Assembly: GCA_014800685.1 (NCBI GenBank)
Contig: JAAVFQ010000008.1
Location: forward strand, 1-64,000
Reading direction: 5' to 3'
DNA length: 64,000 nt
Origin: Bacteroidales bacterium
Lineage (GTDB): Bacteria > Bacteroidota > Bacteroidia > Bacteroidales > Muribaculaceae
Shown here: positions 16,330 to 24,769 of the stretch, one piece after another
Numbering within the stretch: position 1 is the first letter of the stretch
Layout of the letters: the number at the start of each line of letters is the position of its first letter
The notes under the pieces: generated by a model
Database searches by the model: none
Seen by the model: only the letters and a program-made list of their open reading frames with translations
Told to the model about the DNA's origin: nothing
Program-made: the position numbers and the translations under genes

Positions 16330-18027
16330 TTAGACCACGGCAAGCACTATCAGCGAAGAGAATACCAATATCAGGTTGGCAGCTGCGTATGTCACCGTGT
16401 AGCCTATCACCGGCACCGTGCTCTCCAGAGCATCCTGTATTGCGCCGATAGAGGCGACTCCGCAGCGAGCCCCTGCCACACAGCCCAACGTCTCCGGCGC
16501 GGAGAAGCGGAAGAGCTTGCGGGCTATAAAGATATTTATCGTAAGGGCTATAAGAGTGGCCGCCATCCCCACAAAGAAGAGTGAGAAGCCTACGTGCTTC
16601 AGTCCCTCTATGAAAGAGGCTCCGGATGAGAGTCCGACTACGGCGATAAACATATTCAGACCCAGGTTATCAAACAGCCATATCACGGAAGTGGGGATAT
16701 GTCCGAACGTGGGGCGACGGTTTCTGAGCCATCCGAAGAAGAGTCCTGAGAGAAGGGCACCGCCACTGGTGCTCAGTGAGACAGGGACTCCACCGATGTG
16801 TATGGCCAAAGCGCCGATAAAACATCCGAGGGCCACTCCAAGACCCAATAGCACCATGTCGGTAGTCACTGTCTGGCGATCTTCATATCCAATATTCTTA
16901 GCGGCTACCGAGACGTTGCGGGGAGAACCACAAAGCGTAAGGACATCGCCACGCTCCAGAATGAGGTGATTCTTGCCCGGTATGCACATATTGTTTCTTG
17001 TAATCTTGCTTACAAGCACTCCCTTCATGTATGGCTGCTTGCGCAGCTCGCCGAAGGTCATACCGTCCACAAGGGATTTGGCTACCGTTACGGGCAGATT
17101 CTCCGAGCCGAAGCTCAGCAGCTCATGGTCTGCCACCTCTTTACCAAGAAATTCAGCCTCTTCCACCATGACCTCACTTCGCGCGCTAAGCACCATTAGG
17201 TCGCCTTTATGAATCTTAAGATCGGGCGAGGGGTCGGTTATTTTACCCTTTATGCGCAGCCGCTCCACAAAGATTCTTTCATTCTTACCTGCAAAATATT
17301 CCTCTACTTCAGCCACTGTGCGGGGATTGTCATACCACCAACAGTCGGCTGCATATACTCTGTAGGTCACCGGATTATCGGCAAGTACCATGCCGGGCTC
17401 TATATTGTCCGAGCCATCATCCAGCTCCCTTTCGATGGCTTTAGTCTCCTCTTTTACTTTCTTGATTCCGCCAAGAAGCATCGGGCCGATGATGGAGAGA
17501 AACCATGCCGAGCCGATGGTGCCGAAGACGTAAGTCACGGCGTAGCAGGTGGGGATTATATCCAGAAGATGAGCTTTCAGCTCAGGACTCATGCTGAGCC
17601 CCTTGATAGTTTCTGACGTTACGCCAAGGGAGGCTGAGGCTGTCTGTGAGCCGGCAAACATCCCCACTGCGACGCCCGTGTCATAACCCATGATTTTGGC
17701 TGCGAGAATCACAGTTCCGGCACAAACGAGCGCCCCGACCACTGCAAAGGCGAGCTGTTTGAGCCCCTGCCCCTTGAAGGCGCGGAAGAACTGCGGACCC
17801 ACACTATAGCCAATAGAGAAAAGAAAAAGCATGAAAAAGATAGATTTCACCACTTCAGGTATCTCTATCCCTATCTGGCCTATAAGCACGCCGATAAGCA
17901 GCGTGGAGGCCACTGAGCCAAGCGTGAATGATTTATATTTCAAACGCCCCAGCAGGAAGCCGAGACCGATAGTGAGGAAGATGGGAATGACAAGATTATG
18001 TCTTAAGATGTTTTCTATCCAGTCCAT
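16330..18027 (-). CDS. AspT/YidE-family putative exchanger (copy 1)
   Basis: This 565-residue inner-membrane protein has two membrane halves of about five segments each (residues 1-190 and 385-565). Between them lie two cytosolic RCK/TrkA-C-like domains (residues about 215-375). Each half has the glycine/alanine-rich re-entrant motif typical of AspT (FAGSQTASASLG and VAGARCGVASIGAIQ). AspT exchanges aspartate for alanine; YidE-type members have no assigned substrate. A paralogue of almost the same length lies at 27487-29190. It stands alone, with a 161-base gap to the OYE gene upstream in transcription. Confidence 0.85.
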   Translation of the reverse strand: MDWIENILRHNLVIPIFLTIGLGFLLGRLKYKSFTLGSVASTLLIGVLIGQIGIEIPEVVKSIFFMLFLFSIGYSVGPQFFRAFKGQGLKQLAFAVVGALVCAGTVILAAKIMGYDTGVAVGMFAGSQTASASLGVTSETIKGLSMSPELKAHLLDIIPTCYAVTYVFGTIGSAWFLSIIGPMLLGGIKKVKEETKAIERELDDGSDNIEPGMVLADNPVTYRVYAADCWWYDNPRTVAEVEEYFAGKNERIFVERLRIKGKITDPSPDLKIHKGDLMVLSARSEVMVEEAEFLGKEVADHELLSFGSENLPVTVAKSLVDGMTFGELRKQPYMKGVLVSKITRNNMCIPGKNHLILERGDVLTLCGSPRNVSVAAKNIGYEDRQTVTTDMVLLGLGVALGCFIGALAIHIGGVPVSLSTSGGALLSGLFFGWLRNRRPTFGHIPTSVIWLFDNLGLNMFIAVVGLSSGASFIEGLKHVGFSLFFVGMAATLIALTINIFIARKLFRFSAPETLGCVAGARCGVASIGAIQDALESTVPVIGYTVTYAAANLILVFSSLIVLAVV

Positions 18028-18188
18028 GGTAAGTGAAATATAGTTTATGGTAAACAGGTTGTAATTTTAAAATCCATAAAATTCCGGCGATAATAACTCC
18101 GAAATTTTCTAAAGGAAGTAGAACATTTATCTAACAACTTTCTCTCACTTATGTTCATCCTCCTGCAAGGAGCGTCTCTGGTTTCTCA

Positions 18189-19244
18189 TCATTGATTTTG
18201 TCCGAAAGTCTCCTCAAGTTGCCTGATTACCGGCCCGAACACGCAGCGCTCATATTTCGTACTGAAAATCTCAAAACACTTGTTGCAGTGAAGACAGCGC
18301 GACACCTCGGTTTCATCTCTCATCATCCTCGTGATAAAGTCAGGCTGAGTGAGTAGAGCGCGTGAAAGAGAGGCGAAATCTGTAGTCTGCAAGGCTCTTT
18401 CTATTGTTTCGCGCGAATAGATTCCACCTACGAGTGAAAGGGTCATTTCCGGGAAATGGCTACGCAGATATTTGGCCGCCTCGAGATAATATAAGGAATC
18501 CTGACGCGATTTCTTTGTAAAATCTATGCCGCTGATTTCTATAAGGCTTGCTCCGGATTCTGAAAGTAGGCCACAATAGTATGCCAGCAGAGCAAGATGA
18601 TCCTCTTTATCATCGCTATAGTTGGAATTTACTTTTACCATAATGATAAAATCCTCACCACACTCCTCCGCGACTCCTCTTAGAATCTCTTGCGGGAGCC
18701 TTACGCGGTTTTCCGGACTGCCGCCATAGCGGTCAGTGCGCTTGTTAAGACCCGGATCTAAGACAGCCTGCAGAAGATACCAATGAGCGAGATGGATTTG
18801 CACGCCGTCAAATCCGGCTTTCTTGGCTCTTACGGCTGCTTTCACAAACATGTCTCTTATCTCGGTCATTTCCTCAGTAGAGAGTCTATTGAAATCAAAA
18901 GGGTTAAGTCCGCGCGGGCCGGCGAGCGAAAGTTGTGCTATTGCCAGTGAGCCACCCCGCTTTATTGTTTCGGAAATGTGTGATAATCCGGGAATATAGC
19001 AGTCATCACCTATGCAAAGTTGCATTTCGTCTGCACGCAGAGCCAAATCCGGACTAACACTTAGATGGCCCGTGATGATAATTCCGATATTGTTAGCCGC
19101 CAATGTCTCATACATGTCTATTTCGGCTTCGCTCACCGTTCCGTCAGGATTGCCCAGATGATCATTAGTCGCGCTGCGGATAATTCTGTTTTTTACCATT
19201 CTACCCCTCAATTCGTATGGGGACTCAATTACGTTTGTTTTCAT
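18189..19244 (-). CDS. NADH:flavin oxidoreductase (Old Yellow Enzyme family)
   Basis: This 351-residue protein has the OYE TIM barrel. The FMN/substrate motifs HLAHWYLLQAVLDPGLNKR and DRYGGSPENRVRLPQEI (about residues 170-205) are clear, and SLVGGIYSRE near residue 280 fits the phosphate-binding strand. There is a C-terminal CLHCNKCF cysteine cluster. It lacks the Rossmann domains of 2,4-dienoyl-CoA reductases, so it is a single-domain ene-reductase-like enzyme. The cysteine cluster resembles the start of the iron-sulfur motif of those larger enzymes and may be a remnant. A TTG at 19256 is less likely than the ATG at 19244. It is followed on the same strand by the AspT-like gene. Confidence 0.88.
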   Translation of the reverse strand: MKTNVIESPYELRGRMVKNRIIRSATNDHLGNPDGTVSEAEIDMYETLAANNIGIIITGHLSVSPDLALRADEMQLCIGDDCYIPGLSHISETIKRGGSLAIAQLSLAGPRGLNPFDFNRLSTEEMTEIRDMFVKAAVRAKKAGFDGVQIHLAHWYLLQAVLDPGLNKRTDRYGGSPENRVRLPQEILRGVAEECGEDFIIMVKVNSNYSDDKEDHLALLAYYCGLLSESGASLIEISGIDFTKKSRQDSLYYLEAAKYLRSHFPEMTLSLVGGIYSRETIERALQTTDFASLSRALLTQPDFITRMMRDETEVSRCLHCNKCFEIFSTKYERCVFGPVIRQLEETFGQNQ

Positions 19245-19320
19245 CGTAGTTTGCAAGAAGTGTTACAACTTATCTTATTGGGAAGTTTACTTTTAAATGA
19301 TTTACGAACATCTATTTTTC

Positions 19321-19950
19321 TCACCTTCTTAATAGAATCATTTTTTCCTGCTCCACCGTAATCGGTGAGGAATGGCCCGAAAGAAGAACCGTATCTTCCG
19401 GAAGGGTAAGTATTTTCTCTAAGATGCTCTTCTCAAGCTCTCTTCTGTCGCCTCCGGGGAAATTAGTTAAGCCGGGGCCATGCTGATATAGAGTGTCGCC
19501 CACAAAGGCAGCCGAATCTTTGGGAGCATAATAAGTCACTGATCCGGGCGTATGTCCCGGCGTATGAATCACCTTCAGGAAGAATCCTGAGTTGGCCTTC
19601 AGCCTGATAGTTTCTCCATCATGGAGCTCTTCATAATGCGACACTATCATAGGCTCTTTTGAATTGCCGCTCAGATTAAGATATGTATCCGTGAGATAGG
19701 AACCATCGGAGGGGTCGATATATATAGGAGCCGCAAGACGCTCTCTCAAAATTTCCGCCGCACCGAAATGGTCAAAATGACCATGGGTGAGAAGAATTTT
19801 TTCAATGGTCCAGCCATTCCTGACTATTTCATCATATATGATTCCGGCCTGAGCTCCGGGGTCAATCAGAAATCCCGACTTAGTGATATCATCAATATAA
19901 AAGTAGCAGTTGGTGGCAAAAACGCCCTGCACAGTTAATTCTCTTATCAT
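19321..19950 (-). CDS. MBL-fold metallo-hydrolase (glyoxalase II-like)
   Basis: This 209-residue hydrolase has the metal motif THGHFDHFG (HxHxDH, about residues 56-64), then HTPGHTPGS (about 128-136), GDTLYQHGPG (about 150) and the C-terminal SGHSSP histidine. These are the full set for a binuclear metallo-beta-lactamase fold of the hydroxyacylglutathione-hydrolase type. Bacteroidetes generally lack glutathione, so the true substrate is probably another thioester or ester. The start at ATG 19950 is preferred over TTG 19956. It lies 76 bases before the OYE gene on the same strand, and the two could be co-transcribed. Confidence 0.88.
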   Translation of the reverse strand: MIRELTVQGVFATNCYFYIDDITKSGFLIDPGAQAGIIYDEIVRNGWTIEKILLTHGHFDHFGAAEILRERLAAPIYIDPSDGSYLTDTYLNLSGNSKEPMIVSHYEELHDGETIRLKANSGFFLKVIHTPGHTPGSVTYYAPKDSAAFVGDTLYQHGPGLTNFPGGDRRELEKSILEKILTLPEDTVLLSGHSSPITVEQEKMILLRR

Positions 19951-20008
19951 AATCAAGTAAAAAAATAGTTCGAATATTAGTATCGTTTAATTTTTCGAAC
20001 TTACTTAG
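19951..20008 (+). repeat. Short, internally deleted copy of the TIR repeat
   Basis: The right end tatcgtttaatttttcgaacttacttag (19981-20008) matches the element at 40976-41162. The stretch aatcaagtaaaaaaatag at 19951-19968 may be a degenerate left end, giving a copy of about 58 bases. It lies directly upstream of the MBL gene. Confidence 0.5.
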
Positions 20009-20072
20009 GAATAAAAATAGAATGAGGATGAACAGAAATTTTTCATTCCTGCCCATCCCCATCTGTATTTAA

Positions 20073-20789
20073 TCAGAGAAGCTGACATCCATCCGGGCCA
20101 CAGGCGTGCGGGCGTTCTCCGGTGAAATCTTCATTCTCTTTCTGCTGTCTTTTGAGTTCTCTTTCAAGAGCCGAACGGAAGCCCTCTACGGTCATTGCAC
20201 CCGGCACTGCAAAGTGTCCTCCGAAGTCAATGTAGGGCACTCCTCTCACTCCGCGCATGGCAGCTTCGCGCTCATCCAAACGAACCTCATCGTCATATTT
20301 ATCCGACTCCAGCACCTCTCTAATCTCTTTCTCATCCATACCTACTTCCACACCCTTGGCAAGAAGCACTTCATGGTCTGAAAGCACAAGATTTTCTGTG
20401 AAATAGGCTGCAAAGAGAGCTTCGTTAAGGCGCCCTACCGTGTCGCGGTCATATTTTGCCTCTGCCAGCTTCATGAGTCGATGAGCATCGCGCGTATTGC
20501 TATATTGAGTGGTAGCATAGCGAAAGTCTATGCCGAGCTCACGTCCGAGTTGAGAGATTTCCTCTATCTGCTTCTTCGCGCCCTCCAGAGAAAGACGGTA
20601 TTTTGCAGCGAAACGTTCCGGCGTGTTGGTAGTGACTTCCTTGGGAGCTGTCGGGTCGAGCTCAAATGCTCTGAAATCTATCCTCACATCATCCCGAAGA
20701 CCTAACTCCTCGATAGCCTTCTGAAGGCGAGTTTCGCCAATGTAGCAATAGGGGCACGCAAAGTCGCTCCAGATAGTCAGTGTCATCAT
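20073..20789 (-). CDS. DsbA family oxidoreductase (FrnE-like), MarR-linked
   Basis: This 238-residue cytosolic thioredoxin-fold protein has a WSDFACPYCYIGE motif giving CPYC near residues 12-15, and a RGVPYIDFGG motif with the cis-Pro. A cysteine pair (ACGPDGC) lies near the C-terminus, as in FrnE-type proteins where extra cysteines contribute to redox or chaperone activity. It is the second gene of a MarR-DsbA pair, 35 bases after the regulator. That arrangement is common for oxidant- or electrophile-responsive units. The MarR partner suggests induction by a small molecule; this is inference. Confidence 0.87.
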   Translation of the reverse strand: MMTLTIWSDFACPYCYIGETRLQKAIEELGLRDDVRIDFRAFELDPTAPKEVTTNTPERFAAKYRLSLEGAKKQIEEISQLGRELGIDFRYATTQYSNTRDAHRLMKLAEAKYDRDTVGRLNEALFAAYFTENLVLSDHEVLLAKGVEVGMDEKEIREVLESDKYDDEVRLDEREAAMRGVRGVPYIDFGGHFAVPGAMTVEGFRSALERELKRQQKENEDFTGERPHACGPDGCQLL

Positions 20790-20824
20790 AGTTTTTCCTT
20801 TCTTTTATTTGTTCTTTCTTTTGT

Positions 20825-21280
20825 TTATAAAGTATCTTGCTTATTAAGTATCTTGTCAAGAACGCTTACGAAAACTTCTCGCTCCAAAGGGGTTAATAAG
20901 CTTTCCAGCGCTTTATGTCTTTCTCCGGCCACGGCCATGATGCGCGGCTCTACTCTCCTGCCCTCTTCTGAGGCATACACTCTCAGGCAGCGGTGGCTCA
21001 CACTCTCCGTAGTGACGAAGCCTTTCCTTTCGAGAGAAGCCACCGTGCGGCACACAGCCCCCTTATCCTTTCCGATAAGCTCTGCTATCTCGCATTGCTG
21101 CATTCCATCTTCGGAAAATACAGCACGGAGCACCAGATATTCCGCCGGAGTGACCGGCAACTTCTCATTTCCCAGCGCCCCGGCCAACTCAGTCAACAGT
21201 CGCTGATACGCAGCTCCGAGCTTGCAGCCTACGTTGGGCATTTCATATCGGTGGTCTCGTGTGTGTGATTCTTTCTTCAT
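20825..21280 (-). CDS. MarR family transcriptional regulator
   Basis: This 151-residue winged-helix regulator carries the MarR core from about residue 35. The recognition helix lies around CEIAELIGKDKGAVCRTVASLERKGFV, followed by the wing (residues ~80-95) and a C-terminal dimerisation helix (LLTPLEREVFVSVLDKIL). There is one Cys in the N-terminal part (NVGCKLG) and two near the DNA-binding helices, which could sense oxidants. The start at ATG 21280 is preferred to the TTG at 21325. It precedes the DsbA-like gene by 44 bases including the stop, and probably controls its own operon. The palindrome at 21363-21378 is a candidate operator. Confidence 0.88.
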   Translation of the reverse strand: MKKESHTRDHRYEMPNVGCKLGAAYQRLLTELAGALGNEKLPVTPAEYLVLRAVFSEDGMQQCEIAELIGKDKGAVCRTVASLERKGFVTTESVSHRCLRVYASEEGRRVEPRIMAVAGERHKALESLLTPLEREVFVSVLDKILNKQDTL

Positions 21281-21299
21281 AGCAATTATATAACAAAGC

Positions 21300-21337
21300 A
21301 AGGAGCCCGATGGTTGACTATGCAACTATCAGACTCC
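21300..21337 (-). terminator. Hairpin in the marR leader / end of the 21.4-27.3 kb operon
   Basis: AGGAG (21300-21304) pairs with CTCCT (21333-21337). An inner GAT-g-GTTG stem pairs with CAAC-t-ATC around actatg. It lies between the stop of the upstream operon and the marR start. It may terminate that operon or fold in the marR leader. The T run is weak. Confidence 0.4.
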
Positions 21338-21362
21338 TCCAAAAATATCTTCTTATATTTAT

Positions 21363-21378
21363 TGACGTTTATACGTCA
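21363..21378. promoter_or_regulatory. Palindrome TGACGT-TTAT-ACGTCA, candidate MarR operator
   Basis: This perfect 6+4+6 inverted repeat is 83 bases upstream of the marR start codon. MarR proteins usually bind palindromes of this size near their own promoter. The link is inferred from position only. Confidence 0.4.
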
Positions 21379-21437
21379 GTCATTTGTCTTCAAAGATTCA
21401 TTTCTTCTTTTTCTAATATTTTATTTCTTCTAATATT

Positions 21438-22928
21438 TTATTTCAATCTTACCACGCCGGCCGATTGGCTTCTATATTCCGGGGCGGTAGCGCCGGCAGA
21501 CGCATAGAAATATGTGGCGTCGCAGCCGGTATATCGCTTACCATCCCTCTCAAAGTAATCCCCCTTGGCGCTTCCGTCAGTTATAGCCACAGCCGCCGAA
21601 AGATGATTGGGATAGACTATAAAGGCCGTATCAAGACCAAGGATCTCCCTCACCAGCTGCACAAAGTTGATGGCATGGTCTTCGCAGTCGCTGAGAGGAT
21701 AATACCAGCTTTCGTCCATAAAGAATACTCTGTCTTTGCCCCAGATCTCGCTATCATAACCGTATGGGAAGCTCTGCGCTACTTTCAGAAGAAGATTGAC
21801 GGCCTCATATTGCGAGAGTCCCTCCACGGCCTTTCGGAGCACGGGGATCACCGACTCTCTTATCTCATCGCTAAGAGGCATCAGCGCGTGGGGAGTCCAG
21901 CGAGAATCTTCCGATTTGCCGAGAGCGGCATCAGGATAGTCGCCAAGAAGGTCTATGAGGTTCTTATTGGTGGCTATGGAGAGCTTGAGGCCGGGGTGTC
22001 CGTGCACGTCTATTTCTCTGCGGGGAGCAGGTGTGTAAGAGAGCTTCGGCTGAGTGCCCATCGCCAACGAGAGAGGCGTCTCGCCGGGCACGGAAAACTC
22101 ACATACGCTGACGGCACCGCGAGGCTCAGTCAGGGCATAATACCATTTGCCATCGAGGTTATATCTCGAACGCCCGTAGAGGGTGCCGGAAGTGCTGAAA
22201 AGAAGATGCAGACGGCCATCGCCTACCGAGAGTGCAAATCTTATATCAAACCCTGACTGACTGAGCAGATAGCCCGTAAGCAAGACTGCCGCGTTGGCGT
22301 CTGTGCCGCTAAGATTTTTCGCCACGCTCTGAGCCATAAGCATATAATACCAGTCCGGAAGCCGTAGGGATTCTCGCGCCTCAAGGCAGGAGTGCAGGAG
22401 ATTATCTGTGGAACTTCTGCTTAGCATCCTCCATGCGTCGGCCAGCTGGCCGGGGGAGTTGCCGCCGGTGGAGAACGACCGGAAACCAGGCATATTTATC
22501 TTGACGGGCGTTCCGTAGAAGTCAAGGGTGAATGAGCCGGCATATTCTTCAGGCGAGGGGGCGACGGGCTCGTATGGCCGGGGGCGAGGCTGAGGGTCGG
22601 GACGTGGGAGCTCATCCTCAATAATTATAACGGGCTCCGGGGTGCCGGGAAGGGGATTGTCACCCTCCGGCATCCTGACCGGGCCGGGGTCCGGAATAGA
22701 GGGTCTGGTGAGCGGAGTTATGGTCTCCACAGCACTCCATTTCCCCTCTAAGGCCTCAGCATACTGACGGTTGACTTTATCCCTGAATGACTCGTAGTCG
22801 CTTTTCAGCTGCCCGGAAAAGGCTTGATATTCCTGTTCGAGCCTTTGACGGAATTCCTCAGGGGTCTCCGCCCTTGAAGCCAGAGGCAGAAGAAGCCCTG
22901 AGAGAAGAATGACAACTGATTTCTTCAT
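21438..22928 (-). CDS. Exported transglutaminase-like cysteine-protein, function unknown
   Basis: This 496-residue protein has a signal peptide (MKKSVVILLSGLLLPLASRA) and a helical segment to about residue 60. A proline-rich linker (about 80-125) follows, then a large domain. Near the C-terminus, PLSDCEDHAINFVQLVREIL, then YPNHLSAAVAI, then KRYTGCDATYF give a Cys-His-Asp order like the transglutaminase/papain-like core. The Cys sits at the start of a helix, as in that fold. Whether it is catalytic is not known. It is the last gene of a four-gene operon and starts within the TAATG overlap of the PEGA gene stop, so translation is probably coupled. Confidence 0.6.
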   Translation of the reverse strand: MKKSVVILLSGLLLPLASRAETPEEFRQRLEQEYQAFSGQLKSDYESFRDKVNRQYAEALEGKWSAVETITPLTRPSIPDPGPVRMPEGDNPLPGTPEPVIIIEDELPRPDPQPRPRPYEPVAPSPEEYAGSFTLDFYGTPVKINMPGFRSFSTGGNSPGQLADAWRMLSRSSTDNLLHSCLEARESLRLPDWYYMLMAQSVAKNLSGTDANAAVLLTGYLLSQSGFDIRFALSVGDGRLHLLFSTSGTLYGRSRYNLDGKWYYALTEPRGAVSVCEFSVPGETPLSLAMGTQPKLSYTPAPRREIDVHGHPGLKLSIATNKNLIDLLGDYPDAALGKSEDSRWTPHALMPLSDEIRESVIPVLRKAVEGLSQYEAVNLLLKVAQSFPYGYDSEIWGKDRVFFMDESWYYPLSDCEDHAINFVQLVREILGLDTAFIVYPNHLSAAVAITDGSAKGDYFERDGKRYTGCDATYFYASAGATAPEYRSQSAGVVRLK

Positions 22929-24667
22929 TATAAAAGAAGTGAGGCGCCGATGGAAAAGAATGAGCTCTTATAAGAGATGCTGCCGCTGTCGTCGGGATTA
23001 TGCATCACCTTGTGGTCTTTGAGTCCGATAGAATACTTAGCCTCTATCTGAAGCGCCCGCAGCTGTATGGAAAAGCCCACGAGAGCGGAGTAGTCGAACG
23101 CATCAGGGAAGTAGGTGTCATACTCCTCATTGTGGCCGTAGCCTACGTCGAGAGTAGACTTGTCATCATAGGTGAATTTGTTGGATAATCCATAGGTCAT
23201 GGCTGCTCCGACATTGAGCGCAATGGAGTAGTTCTTATGAAGTGGAAGGCGAAACTGATACTGCAAAGGCACGAAAATAGCGCTCTCCTGACAGTCTACT
23301 TCACCGCCTGCTATCTCCTTGGCGGTGCCGAATGTGCCCTGCCAGAAGACGCCTGTGCTCAGACCTTGGCCATATCCGAAATATGGCTGATATGTGATAC
23401 CTATCTGGACACCGTTCGAGCCTCCCTCTTCGCCTACCCAGTTGCGTTTGGTGGCCTTTCCGTTTACTGAGTAGTTATAGAAGCGATGCACGTAGGCGGC
23501 CGTAAGTCCCCATGAACGTTTGTTATAGTCAATGTCGTATGGATGATAGCCCACGCGCTTGCGATTGGGGATTTTAATGAGCACATCCTTCGTTTTTGGA
23601 CCTACCTTGATTTTTTTTGCTCCGGTATATCCATTATAAGAAGCGGAGACATCATATCTGCCATAGTCGAGGAGCTTGAAGGTTGGTGTCTGGCCTATCA
23701 CCTGACCATTTACGACTATTGTGGCTCCTTTTACCTCCTCATTGTTCTGCTTGGCCATAAAGGAAACGGTCTTAGTGCCCAGCACTTTCACCTTATATTC
23801 CGCCGGGGTATTTTCATCCACGAAAAGATAGTCGGTCACTTCATCGCGTCCGCGCTTGGCGATGATGGTATATTTGAACTCGTATGGAGCATCCTCAAGC
23901 GTCACGCGTCCCAATCCGCTCTTTAACATCTGCCCGTTATAATAGACTTCAAGCGCGGCGTCTTTTGGGTCAGCCTCTATGCGGATGTTCTTTTTTTTGC
24001 GCAGATCATAATGAAATGCTTTCTGAGAGGAAGAGACGTCTATGCCATGCTCCTCTTTTGAATCAGCCACTGCGGGATTGGGCGAGGCGATTGCAATATG
24101 ATGATAACCCATCTTCTCCTTCTCGAAGGTGCAGGGGGTCAGCTTTTTCGTCTTGCCGTCAAGCGTCACCTCCGCTCCCGGAGGGTCTGATGTAAAGGAG
24201 ATGTCCTCGCGTCCGGGATTAAGTATCGTTGCTTCATAGACACACTTCACATCATAGTTATGAGCCGGAATCTTAACGGAGCCTAACGAGCTGTTGGTTA
24301 GTGTAACCTCTACATCGCTTCCCGCGGTCAGAAAGATTTTCAGCTCATAGAGATTATGGTTTGAGCCGACGGGCACCGCCTCCACTCCTACTACAGAGGA
24401 CTGGCGTGAAGTTTGCACATTCATCTCTTTGATATCACTCGGACTCATATTCTCAAACTTTACTATGAGAAGAGCGCAGACATCATCGCCATCCTCGTTA
24501 GTCGGCCAGTCGATGTTGAGATGCGTAGTGTTGGTGAGGCCGAGGTCAGTCTTGGCCTGTCTGTTGCCGGAGGAATAAGATTTCCAGGAATTGGGTTTGA
24601 ATTCAAGCTCGGCAGAAGCCGATGCCATGAAGAGAGATATTAGAAGAAGGGAAAATATCTTTTTCAT
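22928..24667 (-). CDS. PEGA domain protein with C-terminal outer-membrane barrel
   Basis: This 579-residue exported protein has a signal peptide (residues 1-19) and an N-terminal beta-rich domain. At least one clear PEGA repeat follows (SDPPGAEVTLDGKTKKLTP...GYHHIAI, about 157-190). Two more PEGA-like units lie near residues 225-280 and 297-365 (GATIVVNGQVIGQTPTFKLLDYG). From about residue 378 to the end, alternating strands with aromatic ends (WGLTAAYVHRFY..., SFFSIGASLLL) suggest a beta-barrel. PEGA domains bind surface or periplasmic partners. The stop overlaps the start of the transglutaminase-like gene by one base. It probably anchors the operon's products at the outer membrane. Confidence 0.7.
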   Translation of the reverse strand: MKKIFSLLLISLFMASASAELEFKPNSWKSYSSGNRQAKTDLGLTNTTHLNIDWPTNEDGDDVCALLIVKFENMSPSDIKEMNVQTSRQSSVVGVEAVPVGSNHNLYELKIFLTAGSDVEVTLTNSSLGSVKIPAHNYDVKCVYEATILNPGREDISFTSDPPGAEVTLDGKTKKLTPCTFEKEKMGYHHIAIASPNPAVADSKEEHGIDVSSSQKAFHYDLRKKKNIRIEADPKDAALEVYYNGQMLKSGLGRVTLEDAPYEFKYTIIAKRGRDEVTDYLFVDENTPAEYKVKVLGTKTVSFMAKQNNEEVKGATIVVNGQVIGQTPTFKLLDYGRYDVSASYNGYTGAKKIKVGPKTKDVLIKIPNRKRVGYHPYDIDYNKRSWGLTAAYVHRFYNYSVNGKATKRNWVGEEGGSNGVQIGITYQPYFGYGQGLSTGVFWQGTFGTAKEIAGGEVDCQESAIFVPLQYQFRLPLHKNYSIALNVGAAMTYGLSNKFTYDDKSTLDVGYGHNEEYDTYFPDAFDYSALVGFSIQLRALQIEAKYSIGLKDHKVMHNPDDSGSISYKSSFFSIGASLLL

Positions 24668-24769
24668 TTTTTAGATTTTATACCGGACTTTATATAGGGC
24701 TAATCGTCCGGCGGAACATTAGTGAGAAGGTCTGCACTTCAATATCAGATGACCCGCTCAAAGGAATTT

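Noticed and set aside
21405-21445. Tandem ttctaatattttattt repeats at the end of the transglutaminase-like gene
   Set aside because: A short AT-rich duplication of two units, without further structure; probably slippage.
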